From Pictodentalium vernedei (lineage: Eukaryota > Mollusca > Scaphopoda > Dentaliida > Dentaliidae): 64,000 bases of DNA. The position numbers and the translations under genes are program-made. Below, in pieces: positions 1-11,236 of this stretch. The notes below the pieces were generated by a model. It was not told the DNA's origin, ran no database searches, and saw only the letters and a list, made by a program, of their open reading frames with translations. Numbering within the stretch: position 1 is the stretch's first letter; each line of letters begins with the position of its first letter. Location: assembly GCA_031216915.1 (NCBI GenBank), contig CM062289.1, forward strand, positions 64,177,741 to 64,241,740. The letters run 5' to 3'.

Positions 1-133
1 GCACTTCCACACACGGGCCAATCAGCCAGTGGCATACTTCGGTATCAACACTGGCTGAGTATACTGCCCCATACCAGGTATGTGGGAATACCGGCAACCC
101 GGTGGGTTCACTGCATGGCAGTAGCCCTACCCC

Positions 134-1613
134 TTGTTGGACTCCATGGTGGGTGGGAGCCGGGGCAGTGGACGCTTTATTCTATTAACATGGCAAACAT
201 ACCACAAAAAAACAAAACGATGTTATGATTTTGACAATTCCGTCTCTGATTCTGACTCTGAACATGAGATAATTGAAAAACATTGGCCAAAAGTTTTAAT
301 GATATGTGCAACAGACAAAGAAAAACAAGCAACAAACATCAACCCCTTTGCTCTAGAGAAATCAATTAAAGGTATAGCAGGAGTTGTTAAAGATGTTAAA
401 AAGTTAAGATCGGGTTCTCTATTAGATGAATGTAATAAGGAGGTACAATCAAGAAATTTATTAAAAACTACCAAACTAATAGATATGGAAGTGAACGTTT
501 TTGTTCACAAAACCCTCAATAACAGTAAGGGTGTTGTTCGAACAAGACATTTACAGGGTATGGAAGAAATGGACATAAGAGATGAATTAAAAACACAAGG
601 AGTGACAGATGTTAAGAGAATAGAAATTAAAAAAGATGGTGCAGTAATTAAAACCAATACTTACATAATGACATTTAGCACATCACTACCACCAAAATCT
701 ATTGAGGTTGGATTCATGAACATCAAAGTGGATTTGTACATTCCAAATCTACTTAGATGCTTCAAATGCCAAAGGTATGGTCATGGGCAGAACAATTGCA
801 GAGGTCAAACAGTCTGTTTCAGGTGTGGTCAACAACATGATGAGCCATGTACCAATTCTGTCAAATGTGTTAATTGCCAGGGCAATCACGTATCATCATC
901 AAAGGATTGCCCCGTATGGAAGAGAGAAAAAATGATTCAAAAAGAGAAAAGTGAAAAACAAATAAGTTTCAAAGAGGCCAGGGAGATTGTTACATCGATG
1001 CCGGGAATGAATGTATCTGTGCCATCGTATGCTACACAATTAAAAAAGAAAATACCATCAAAATCAGTTGAATGTCAGACACCATGGACATGGATGGCTC
1101 CACGGCACAATCCCATCATTGCTGCAAGCTTTCACAATAGAGCACCTCGACCAAGTAGAACAGAAATCAACACAAACACAATCGCTTTCACAAACATCAG
1201 CTGAAGAAAAACCAAGATCAAATTCTAGAAAAGATCAAGACAAAAATGTGAAAGACGGTAAATTAGAACCGAAAAATGATCAAACTAAATCGAAACCTAA
1301 ACCAGAACTTCCAAATATCAGTCAGAGTCAGAGAAAAAGAAACGAAAGAGGAAAGAAGAATAAAGAAAAAGAGCAACAGAAACTCTCTTCCAATAGAACT
1401 CCTAAATTTCTCAAAAATGTTGTTACAAACAACATATTTGATGATTTGGAGAAAATGGATGTTGACGACTGCATCAACGCCACGTTTTCAAGTAAAGTGC
1501 CCCTAAGTTCTACTCAGAGTGGGTCACCAAATAAAAAATCACCAAAAAAACCTAACGGGGCAGTATCGCCCATACGTCCAAATAAATCTAAATCTCCAAA
1601 TAAATATGGATAA
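134..1613 (+). pseudogene. LINE copy 1 ORF1, gag-like protein with three CCHC zinc knuckles (frameshifted)
   Basis: Nucleic-acid-binding ORF1 protein of a non-LTR retrotransposon, expected to coat the element RNA. A conserved N-terminal segment includes NINPFALEKSIKGIAG. Cysteine-rich knuckles follow near nt 750-910: CFKCQRYGHGQNNC (CX2CX4HX4C), CFRCGQQHDEPC and CVNCQGNHVSSSKDC. The C-terminal part is lysine/serine-rich and low in complexity. The reading frame changes between about 1070 and 1170, and the N-terminus is also out of frame with the ATG at 190, so this copy cannot make the full protein. The last codons overlap the ORF2 start by eight bases (1606-1613). The true start is uncertain; copy 2 begins at the equivalent of an MET-K-T-K peptide. 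Confidence 0.88.
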
Positions 1614-4600
1614 TACAACCAAACACAACATAATACAATGGAATTGTCGAGGTTTTAGAGCCAACTTTAATGAACTAGGCCTTTTAAGCCAAAAATATAC
1701 ACCTGCAGATTTTTGCCTGCAGGAAACCCTTTTAAAGAAACCAGAGGCTCACGATCATTCAGCTTTTAAGCATTATACTTCGTATAATGCCTGGGCAGAT
1801 GATAATGATCTTCATATTCGTGGAACCACTATCTTAGTTAGGGACGGCATCATTCACAGTTCTGTTCCATTTCAGACAAATTTACAGGCTGTGGCGGTAC
1901 GCCTAACATTAAACAAAACAGTAACACTTTGTTCGATTTACATTTCACCAAGTAAAGCACTACAACTGAATGATCTTGAGCTACTGGTCTAACAACTCCC
2001 AACTCCATACATTTTGTTGGGTGATTTTAATGCACATAGCCCTCTTTGGGGTAATTCCTGCAGTCAAGAAGATGTAAAAGGTAAAACTGTAGAAGAGTTC
2101 ATTACTAAATATGACCTGTGTTTGTTTAATGATGGTTCAGACACTTATTTGTACCCCGCATCTGGTTCGTATACATCAATTGATCTTTCAATTGCATGCC
2201 CTTCTATCTTCCTTGATTTTTCTTGGAAGGTAGAAGATGACTTGTGTGGAGGTGACCACTTTCCAATTCTGTTGGAGAGTGTGGTTCCGGCGGATGATGA
2301 GAGGGTACCCCAGTGGAACTTGAAAAAGGCTGACTGGGAGACTTTCTCGTCGCTCTGTTCTGAACGCCTAACACGGGAGAAATTTGGCGAAAGTGCTGAC
2401 CAAATAGAACATTTCACCACGGAGTTGCTTGACATTGCAAGCAAGGTCATTCCTAAAACCTCGGCAAATCCTAAACGTTTCACCAAACCATGGTTTGATG
2501 CTGATTGCAAACAGGCTATTAAAGATCGCAAAAAGACTGAATGGGAATTTAATAAGTCACCAACCACACGTAACTTGGACAAACTTCGTATAAATCGGGC
2601 CAAAACAAGACGACTGATTCAACAAAAAAAGAAAAGTTCTTGGAAAACATATGTGTCTAAACTTAATCAAAACACCCCCATCAATAAAATTTGGAAAACG
2701 ATAAGGAAAATTAAAGGAAAAGACACAAAATCAACGGTTCAACATCTGAAAGATAACAACACACTAATCACATCAAAAAAAGAAATTTCAAATAAATTGG
2801 CCTCCACATTTTCGAAACATTCGTCGTCTGAAAATTGTAATCCTGAATTTCTCAAAATTAAAAAACAACAAGAAAAACAAAAGCTCAAATTTGCCTCCAA
2901 TAATTTAGAGGATTACAATGAACCTTTCTCTATGGAAGAGTTAAATAACTCTTTACATAGAGCGAAGGATACCGCCACTGGACCCGATGAAATACATTAT
3001 CAAATTTTAAAACATCTGCCGCAATCATCTCTTGAAGTTTTACTGTCCATTTTTAATGACATTTGGGTGACTGGCCAGTTTCCATCTTCTTGGCGCAAAG
3101 CAATAGTAATACCCATTCCGAAGCCTGATAAGAATCACAGCAACCCTAGTAATTATAGGCCTATTGCCTTAACAAGTTGTCTGTGCAAAACCATAGAGAG
3201 GATGATCAATGATCGACTTGTCTGGTTTCTGGAATCGAACAATCTGCTTGCAGATGTTCAGTGTGGTTTCAAAAACCAGAGAAATACTGTGAATCATTTG
3301 GTCAGACTTGAAACGTTTATTAGAAATGCCTTTGCTAGAAAAGAACATGTGGTCGCCATCTTCTTTGATCTAGAGAAGGCATATGATACAACGTGGACGT
3401 ATGGGATTTTAAAAGATCTTTTTAACATGGGGTTGAGAGGGCGTATGCCCCTTTTTATTGAAAACTTTTTAAAGGACCGCCAATTTCAGGTTCCAGTTGG
3501 GTCAACGTTATCAGATCCTCACGAGCAGGAATTGGGGGTTCCTCAGGGTAGTATCTTATCTGTTACCCTTTTTTTCGGTGAAAATTAATAGCATCATCGA
3601 GACAATTGAGAATATGGTAGATTCTTCGTTGTATGTAGATGACTTTTTAATCTGCTACATCAGCAAGAAAATGAATGCAAAAGAGCGCAAACTTCAGCTG
3701 TGCTTAAACAAAATTCAAAAATGGGCCATAGAAAACGGTTTCAAATTTTCAAAGATGAAAACAAATTGTGTTCATTTTTGTAAGCTTCGGAAACATCACC
3801 TCGATCCGGAGTTAAAAATTGATGGGAGTCCTAGTAAAGTTGTTAAGGAAGTGAAATTCTTGGGTTTGTTGATTGACAGCAAACTGAATTTCACTTCCCG
3901 CATAAAACAACTAAAAGTTAAATGTAAGAGAGCTCTGAACCTACTGAAGGTCGTTGGTAGCACTGATTGGGGTGCTGACCAAAAAACTTTGCTTCATCTG
4001 TATAGATCACTTGTTCGATCAAAATTAGATTACGGTTGTATAGTTTATGGTTCTGCAAGGAAATCATATCTCAAACCACTGGATGCAATTCATAATAGTG
4101 GTATTAGAATTAGTCTAGGGGCTTTTCGAACATCCCCAATAGACTCGATGCTTGTTGAAGCAGAGGAGCCTTCTCTTGAGAAGCGTAGAATTAAATTATC
4201 TCTCCAGTATGTATCTAAACTTTTGACCAATCCTTCAAATCCTGCTTTTAATTGTGTTTCAGAACCTCAAAATGTTGACTTTTTTAACCGCCACCAGAAA
4301 CATATTCCTCCATTGGGAATTAGAATTCAATCCCACATGGAGTCTACCAAAATTGAACCACATACAATAAAGGACAATCGTAAAACACATATTCCTCCTT
4401 GGCATCTTAAAAAACCTACAGTTATTTTGGACCTTGCTTCTACCAAAAAATCTGATACCAATTCCTTGCAGTTCAAACAAAAATATGCCGAAATAAAGTC
4501 CAAGTATAGTACATATACAAGGATCTATACAGATGGATCTAAAGATGGTGACAAAGTATCATCAGCTGCTGTTACTGGTGATCATATCACCTCAATTAGA

Positions 4601-5318
4601 ATACCGAATCAGAGTTCTATTTTCACAGCTGAGGTTAAGGCTATTCAACTCGCGCTTGAACACATTGAGAATGTGCAGGAAAAGAAGTCGATCATCTTCT
4701 CCGACTCTCTTTCCTCTTTACTTGCTTTACTCAACCCCAAGTTGAAGAACCCTCTCATTTTGGAACTTCGTGAGAAGTTAACAACTCTCGTGTCTGACCA
4801 GTATGATATCGTGTTTTGCTGGTTACCCGGACATGTAGGTATCGCTGGTAACACCAAAGCAGACAGTGCAGCAAAACAGGCTTTAACAAAGCCTCTCACT
4901 GATTTTTAAGATCCCTTTCAGTGATTTTAAGCCTCATATTAGTAGTTACATCAAATCTATGTGGCAGGCGGAATAGGATGGGGCTACTAATAACAAGCTC
5001 CATAGCTTCCGACCAACTATTACTGATCACTACCCATCCAGTAACCTTTGTAGAAAAGATCATGTTATTGTGACACGATGTCATATTGGTCATACAAGAC
5101 TTACACATTCCTTTCTGCTGGAGGGTAATTTGCGACCAGAGTGTATTCCATGTCAGCAGGTGTTGTCAGTGGAACACATTCTTTTACATTGCACTGATTT
5201 TAATCTTGTTAGAGGGCAGTACTTTACAGCTGGATCTCTTCGATATCTCTTTTATAATACGAGCCCACACAAAATTGTGTCATTTCTGAAAGCAATCAAC
5301 CTTTTTACAAAATTTTAA
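1606..5318 (+). pseudogene. LINE copy 1 ORF2: AP endonuclease, reverse transcriptase, RNase H, C-terminal zinc finger (inactivated)
   Basis: Polyprotein for target-primed reverse transcription. The apurinic-like endonuclease shows QWNCRGF, CLQET, GDFNAHSPLWG, SIDLS and a final GDHFP where copy 2 has SDHFP. The RT has ATGPDEIHYQIL, NYRPIALTS, FFDLEKAYD (about 3361-3387), GVPQGSILS and the YVDD catalytic box (3632-3643). RNase H keeps all four expected acidic positions: TDGS (Asp codon 4532-4534), FTAEVKA, FSDSLSS and NTKADSAAK. A C-terminal CIPC...H...C finger follows near 5145-5200. Damage: in-frame TAA at 1990-1992, a shift in a T-run near 3570, another T-run shift near 4905, and a TAG in the C-terminal part near 4975. 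The start ATG at 1606 overlaps the ORF1 stop. Confidence 0.93.
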
Positions 5319-5566
5319 AATTGTTTTTATTCTTTTAATCTCGACTCATCAAGTCTCAATTCCTCAGGTTGATTTATAATGTATTCACGTATTTCATTAC
5401 TCATTGTTATTCAAATCATTTTTGTCTTTGACATGTCTTTTGTGGTTATTATTATTTTTATTCAGTTTTTGCTTCATTATTGCTAACGACTTTTTATATA
5501 CCACTGTTTTCTCGCCACGATATAGCCCTAGCTGCTGATGTGGCGTTAAGCACCAATAAATAAATA

Positions 5567-7187
5567 ATGGTCTAGGTGTTGGACTCCCGATTGCCAGACA
5601 ATGTTGCCGGGATTTCAAATCCTGGTGGGGGATTAGAAACCGACATTCTAAATTCCTCTAAAACATGATTGTGTCCTTCGCAAAAACACACACAGGCCCA
5701 TGTCAGTCTGCAACTGAGGCCAACCACAACACTTTCGTTGTACTGTAACCAGCACATTCCACACTTCTGCTTCCGAAAGGAAGCTGAACCAAGTGGTCAT
5801 GAAAACTTCATCTGAAAAAATATATTCCAGCCATCGTTTTTTCGACGGTGTGCAATGGTCTAGTGGTTTAGGGGTTCGGACTCCTGATTGTCAGGCGGTG
5901 CTGCCGAGGGATCGATTCCCGACGGGGCATCAGGAACTAACCTCCTAAATCCTCTAAAACATGAATGCGTCCTTTACAAAACACCCACAGATCAGTTCCC
6001 GTCTTCATCTGAGGCCAACCACAACACTTTCGTTGTTCTGTTGCCATCACATTCCACACATTCATGCCGCTGCCGAAAGGAAGATGAGCGAAGTGATCAT
6101 GAGAACTTCATCTAAAAAGCTAGATACCAAACATCATTTTTTGACGGTGTCTGTGCAATGGTCTAGTGGTTTAGATATTGGGACTCCTGATTGTCAGGCG
6201 GTGTTGCCGAGGGTTCAAATCCTGGCGGGGGACCAGGAACCAACATTTTAAATTCCTCTAAAACATGATTGTGATCCTCGAAAACATACACAGGTCAGTG
6301 CCAGTCTTCGTCTGAGGCCAAACTACAGCATTTTTGTTGTACTGTAGCCAGCACGATCCACGCTATCGTGCTGCTGCTGCTCAAACAAAGATGAACCAAG
6401 TGATCATCAGAACTTCGTCGTCTAAAAAGCTGGAATTAGCCATCATTTTTTGACGGTGTGCAATGGTCTAGTGGTTTAGGTGTTGGACTACTGATTGCAG
6501 GTAGTGTTGCTGAGGATACGAATCCCGGCGAGGGATCAGAAACCAATGTTTTAAATTCCTCTAAACATGATTTTAACCTTCGAAAAACATACACATGCTA
6601 ATGTCAGTTTTCATCTGAGGCCTACCACAGCACTTCTGTTGTACTGTAGCCAGCGCGTTCCACACTTTCATGCTGCTTCCGAAAGCAAGATGAGCCAAGT
6701 GATCATGAGAACATCATCTAAAAAGCTCGATGTCAACCATCGTTTTTTGACAGTGTGCAGTGATCTAGTGATTTAGGTGTTGGACTCCTGATTGCCAGGC
6801 GATGTTGCCAAGGGTTCGAATCCCAGCGGCGGATCAGAAACCAACATTCTAAATTCTTCAAAAACATGATTGTGTCCTTCGAAAAACACACAGGATGTCA
6901 GTCTTTGTCTCAGAGCAACCACAACACTTTCGTTGTATTGTAGCCAGCACTTTCCACACTTACATGGTAGTGATGAAAGAAAAATGAAGCAAGTGATCAT
7001 GAGAACTTCATCCTAAAAGCTAGATTCCAACCATCGTTTTTCGATGGTGTCCAATAGCCTAGTGGTTTAGGTGTTGGATTCCCGATTGCCAGGTGGTGTT
7101 GCCAAAAGTTCGAATCCCTGTGTGGGGTCAGAAACTAACATTCTAAATTCCTCTAAACCTGATTGTGCCCTTCGAAAACACACACAC
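5567..7187 (+). repeat. tRNA-like six-monomer array, unit A
   Basis: Heads start near 5567, 5852, 6155, 6461, 6758 and 7051 (spacing 285-306 bp). Each has a ~75-nt tRNA-like head followed by a ~220-bp body. The Pol III A-box match TGGTCTAGTGG is good in monomers 2-4. The B-box match GGTTCGAATCC or a one-base variant lies about 42 bases after the A box. T5-T6 runs lie just upstream of heads 2-6. Monomer 1 is hit by LINE copy 1, whose tail ends exactly at its head, and it has a shortened A-box region. Heads resemble a tRNA-Ser-type gene in the GTGGTT-AGG-GTTGGACT stretch, from memory, but the anticodon arm does not fold properly, so these are tRNA-derived repeats. Confidence 0.88.
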
Positions 7188-7599
7188 ATCACCTGAAGTG
7201 GGATAAAGTTGGTGAAAACATTTGATTCGCATGACATTTCTTGAGATCCTTCAAAACTCATTTCAAAACACAAACAAGAAGCCCCACAGGGCCTGAAGCG
7301 CTCGCCTTGAACAGAACCCGATGTGAACAGAACCCGATTTGAACAGTCAAGAATGAATCTACATTAAGCAAATAATCTCCATAAGATCCATTGTCAATCC
7401 GTGAGCCCCTCGGTACTGACTGAAAGAGCTCAAGCATCATGCCTTTCTTCAGTTGATCATAATGTAAAAAGTGAAGCTCCCTTATGGAGACACTTGAATT
7501 CCCCTATGTGGATTAATCTTAGTTACACACCTCTAGAGGGTACTTAATGAAAAGAGAAAAAAATTCTAATTCTTAAGCTACATGGCCAATTCCTGCTAC

Positions 7600-8830
7600 C
7601 ATAGGGAGCCCAAATATTAACCCAGGAACTCGATTTGTTGTATACCAAATATGAAAGCATTCTGACTGGTGGATCTGATGAAGATGAATTTTAAAGAAAT
7701 TTCCTCATATTGCAGTTACTTTAAAATCTGGGCTACCATTTATAAATTCGGCCTACCGGAAGGAGCACAAATATTAACCCGGAAACCCAATTTGAAGATT
7801 TAAAGATTCAAGAATCGGACTCCCCTAGAGATGTTGTAAACCAAATATGAAAGGATTCTGACTAGTGAATCTGAAGATTTTTCAAGAAATTCCCTCGTTT
7901 TTCTCCAAGTTACAATTTGGGTTCCCATAGGAGCCCAAATATCCACCCAGGCACATCGATTTGAACAATATGTAACCTGACTCCCCCCCCCCCCCCTCCC
8001 TAAGGATGTTGTATACCAAATATGAAAGCATTCTGACTGGTGGATCCGAAGAAGAAATTTTTAAAGGAATCCTAAATATTGCCCTATTGACCCGATTCGA
8101 GCATTTTGAAGATTTTTAAAAATTATGCCCCATATTGCACAAAGTTAAAATTTGGGCTTGCGTTAGGAAATATTGATTCAAGAAATACCTTTGGTGTTGT
8201 AATTTCTTTTGCTGAATCTTGAAACAAATGGCTTCAGTTTTCCAAAGTAGCTGCCTGAAATCAAAGCAATATTACATAAAAATAACCTTTGTTCCATTTA
8301 ATAGTGAAAGTTAATATGCTTTTCACGGAAAATAAAACCTTTCTAGGAAATAACAAGATAGTTTACCTTTTTTTAAAAATTGCAGCAATGACATTTTTAA
8401 AATGAGTTTGAGATGCAAAGTTTCACAATGTTAGCATTATATAAGGGCAATGCAAAGCCCTTAAGCCTAAGTCGCCAGCGAACTGTATCAGTCAATCAGG
8501 GGTCATAACTCTTGTGAAAATTTAGGTTTCTTCCGGGTACTCCTGCTGAAGGTGCTGAATACAAAATATCAAAAGATTATGACTGTTGGACCTGAAGATT
8601 TTCAAAAAATATTCCTCATATTAGCTCAGTTTAAAATGCTTGAGCTTGCATAAGATTTGAAAACTTCGAACCTAAGCCTGACCCTGACCAACCCCACCCC
8701 CCCCCCCCCACCCTTTCCCAATATGATGGTGTATAACGAAAATCAAAGGATTCTAAATAGTGGATCTGAAAAAGATGTTTAAAGAAAATTTCTCGTATTG
8801 CACTGAGTTTTAATTTGGGTCCCGGTATGA
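7600..8830. repeat. Degenerate ~190-bp tandem repeats with poly-C tracts, unit A
   Basis: Recurring phrases such as ACCAAATATGAAAGCATTCT, followed by GACTGGTGGATCTGAAGA and a 'cctcatattgca' stretch, recur near 7640, 7840, 8010, 8555 and 8730 with heavy divergence. Poly-C runs sit at about 7981-7996 and 8698-8710 at the junctions between monomers. The pattern resembles degenerate interspersed repeats I associate with marine invertebrates, but I cannot name the family. No coding signal. Confidence 0.75.
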
Positions 8831-8976
8831 ATATTTAACTGATTGAGTGCTGGAAGCCACTGTGAGAACATTAAAAAAATGAGGACACAAGATCAAAATT
8901 AAACGTTTTCCTTGCTCACGTTTCATATTCAGTGAGATGCAAATATTATTTTGTTTGTATAAATTTGTTCTATTAT

Positions 8977-9016
8977 AAATTATTAGATAGTGCTTGTTGG
9001 CACCCGCCAATAATTT
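8977..9016. repeat. Hairpin (inverted repeat), unit A, degraded
   Basis: Same position as the 17-bp hairpin of the other units, with loop TTGTTG, but the arms carry mismatches (TTAGATAGTGC against GCACCCGCCAA). This is the most decayed copy. Confidence 0.6.
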
Positions 9017-9784
9017 TAATAAAGCAAACTTTGAATAACAAATTGCGACATCCAAAAATAGTTTTTTTCGGTTAACTGGTTGAGGGCTAGATTATTTTTG
9101 GTGGTCTGAATATTTCTTCAAAATTTTTTTTTTTTACAAATTTTTGGACAGTACCACAGGCACTTTCCAATAATTTGTAATTGAAGAAATTCATTTAAAC
9201 AAAATATTATTTGCGTTTGACTGAATATGGACTAGACAAATGTTGGCTTTTGCACTGGTACCCTTAAGCTTCGAAAGCCCTGACAGTGGCTTCTAGCACT
9301 CAATCAGTTAAGTTCTGTATCTAGTTATATTACTGAAATTTGTAGTTATCAATATTCCTCATACTGCACAAAGTTACAATTATGACCCTCAAAGGAATGT
9401 ACAAATTTCTATATCTAGTTATATTACACAAATTTATGTTTATCAAATTTCATTTGGAAATGGTACTTTATGCTGATACAATTTGGCAGTCGAGGACAAG
9501 GTCCAACATTTGTATGAAGATAAACTGCCAATCTACACACACAACTTGTTTATTTCCCACTTGAATGTTTTCGCTGTTCTATTTAAACAACTAATTTTAC
9601 TGAAAATTGCTTTTGTACGTGATGGCGATAAAAATCAGTCTGAAAAGACATGACCTTATGGATGAGAGGCCACAAATAAGAAAACTCACAAAATTTCACA
9701 AGACTAAATTTCTTTTCATTCATTACTAACAATGTGTAGATCACCATACAAATAAATAATAATAGTGTTCTGGATATTGGTTGC

Positions 9785-9915
9785 TGGCACGCTTTGTCGG
9801 TCAGTCAGTTTTAGGTTGGTTAGTTGGTTGAATGGTTATTTGTTTGGTTGGTCAGGTGTTAGGTTGGTCAGTTGGTTAGTTGATTGGTTGGTTGGATTTT
9901 GGTTGGTTGAGTTGT
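9785..9915 (+). repeat. GGTT-rich tract 1, unit A
   Basis: Degenerate (TTGG)n/(GGTT)n minisatellite mixed with TTAGTTGG and TGGTCAGG variants. The G-doublet spacing could form two-tetrad G-quadruplexes; that is an inference. Confidence 0.85.
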
Positions 9916-10328
9916 TTGGCCATAATGTTTCAGTTTCATGTACAACACATGTAGATGTCAAACTTCTAAAACAACAAAACAATCTCTTTCACGTCTTCTG
10001 CAATCAAATCATGACTGAAGACAAATAATTTATAAAAAATAATGAGACATTATTAACTCCTGCAAATGTTCAGAAATTTCAATTGTTCAACTTCAGAAAC
10101 TTTATTACAGCTCTCCTATAATCAGGTTGTATCTGCTAAACAGTAGGCATGAGTTGAAAGAAATACAAATTAAAGATAATTCTCAGGAGTATACAAAAGA
10201 TTATTCAAGAACAGCTCTTGAAAAATGTAGAAGAGGCACAAAATGAATTTCTCTATAAATCCTATCCATTTTAATATAATTACATTATTAATGTCGCAAT
10301 AAGTTTTGGGTCCAAATACTCAATTCCC

Positions 10329-10690
10329 ATTGGTCAGCTGCGTGAAAACGTCATGACCAAATGTAAATCATTTTCCAATGAACACGTTTGATCGAACTTT
10401 GACCCGCATTTACGGTAGAACGCAGTTGACAGAATGTAATTCGGGCGGTGTTTGGGCGGGTTTTTAATTTTTAGCGCCTCTCGCAGTGATCAAATCCGCT
10501 GATATTTCTTTGGTGACATTTCCCAACTATGGCATAAAGCCCGTTACTAAAATACTCGTGTCCATTTCTAAAGTTGTGAAAATTAAAAATCAGAATTGTG
10601 CGCTTTGTATTTTGTGTGAGGGTGGTTTCTCGCCTCGTTCATTCGTACATGTTTTATTTCGTCTTTCTGCTTTGTTGTTTGGTAAAAAGT
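10329..10690 (+). promoter_or_regulatory. CCAAT/GC-box-bearing block with open frame, unit A
   Basis: An inverted pair ATTGGTCA...TGACCAAA (10329-10361) encloses a CGTCA half-site. Two GGGCGG boxes follow (10443-10448 and 10454-10459), then a TTTTTAATTTTTAG acceptor-like tract. After that a CpG-containing open frame runs to TTTG|GTAAAAAG, which looks like a splice donor. The arrangement resembles a promoter plus an exon and is kept in every unit, but no transcription is shown. Confidence 0.4.
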
Positions 10691-10692
10691 AG
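10486..10692 (+). other. Conserved open frame, possible exon, unit A
   Basis: About 68 codons reading ...SADISLVTFPNYGIKPV... and then a CALC/ILCEGGFSPRSF segment. There is no in-frame ATG, so it would only be translated as an internal exon; AG upstream and GTAAAAAG downstream are suitable borders. The frame is open in units A, C (twice), D, E and F and disrupted in B. I recognise no domain. It may simply be chance openness in a repeat. Confidence 0.35.
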
Positions 10693-10718
10693 TTTAAACA
10701 GTTACGGAATGTAATTAT

Positions 10719-10901
10719 TTGGAGTATGAACGTGTGGGAATGGGTACAAATTATGTATGAATCCCTATTATCTTTATTGGAGTATGAACGTGTGGGAATG
10801 GGTACAAATTATGTATAAATCCCTTCCGGGATTCATACATAATTTGTACCCATTCCCACACGTTCATACTCCAATAAAGATTATAAAAATTGCATTCAAT
10901 T
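10719..10901. repeat. Foldback palindrome, unit A
   Basis: Two forward arms (10719-10765 and about 10767-10823) face one reverse arm (10828-10901). The core GGAGTATGAACGTGTGGGAA is matched by its reverse complement. The centre is ATCCCTTCCGGGAT-like. Resembles a foldback or MITE-like palindrome; no target duplication could be defined. Confidence 0.88.
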
Positions 10902-11137
10902 CTTAAATCATTATGTCAAGAAATAATAATAAAAAAATAAAAAAATAAAAACACTTCCAAAAGAGGCATCCAGGTTTAAATTAAACCAGAGTTGTCATCA
11001 GTTCAACTTCCCAAACACGGGCTTGTTTGATTCAAATATGTGCATGAAAGAAAGAGGTGATGACCAGACAGATATTTTTATCACTAGAAATAAATCAAAG
11101 CAACTTTCCCAGTATCTCTCAGAATTCAAAGTTCAAA

Positions 11138-11236
11138 ATGGCAGCGCTCATCAATAGAATTGTGATCTTAGTTCTCTTTTCAATGTTCAAACACAGTGTT
11201 GTAGTTTGTAAAGCAAAACGTGGGAACTCTTATTGA
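11138..11236 (+). other. Short ORF with signal-peptide-like N-terminus, unit A (early stop)
   Basis: Begins MAALINRIVILVLFSMF, a hydrophobic segment after an AAAATGG start context. In this copy a TGA replaces the TCA/CAA seen in C, D and F. Function unknown; it may be a relic first exon. Confidence 0.3.

Larger units (their letters stand above)
1..5566 (+). mobile_element. LINE copy 1 (I-superfamily-like, RNase H-bearing non-LTR retrotransposon), 5' end outside window
   Basis: Non-LTR retrotransposon with a gag-like ORF1 and an ORF2 carrying endonuclease, reverse transcriptase and RNase H. It ends in a short A/T-rich tail built on CACCAATAAATAAATAA rather than in an LTR. The first ~130 bases match the 5' UTR of copy 2 near 31880-32000, so roughly 0.6 kb of the 5' UTR should lie to the left of the window. 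The 3' UTR (5319-5566) has no other feature. Immediately after the tail the sequence becomes the first tRNA-like head of the macrosatellite, so the element inserted into that repeat. Several frameshifts and stops make it inactive. Domain order fits the I/Nimb-like group; exact clade assignment needs an RT tree. Confidence 0.93.

Noticed and set aside
2145-2603. Minus-strand ORFs within the LINEs
   Set aside because: They are opposite-frame shadows of ORF2; the plus-strand frame holds all the recognisable motifs.
1-5566. LTR retrotransposon or retrovirus-like element
   Set aside because: CCHC knuckles and RNase H occur, but there is an AP-type endonuclease, no protease or integrase, no LTRs and a simple A-rich tail.
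5567-7187. Functional tRNA genes
   Set aside because: A and B boxes are present, but the acceptor and anticodon stems do not pair and no 7-base anticodon loop with a proper stem forms.
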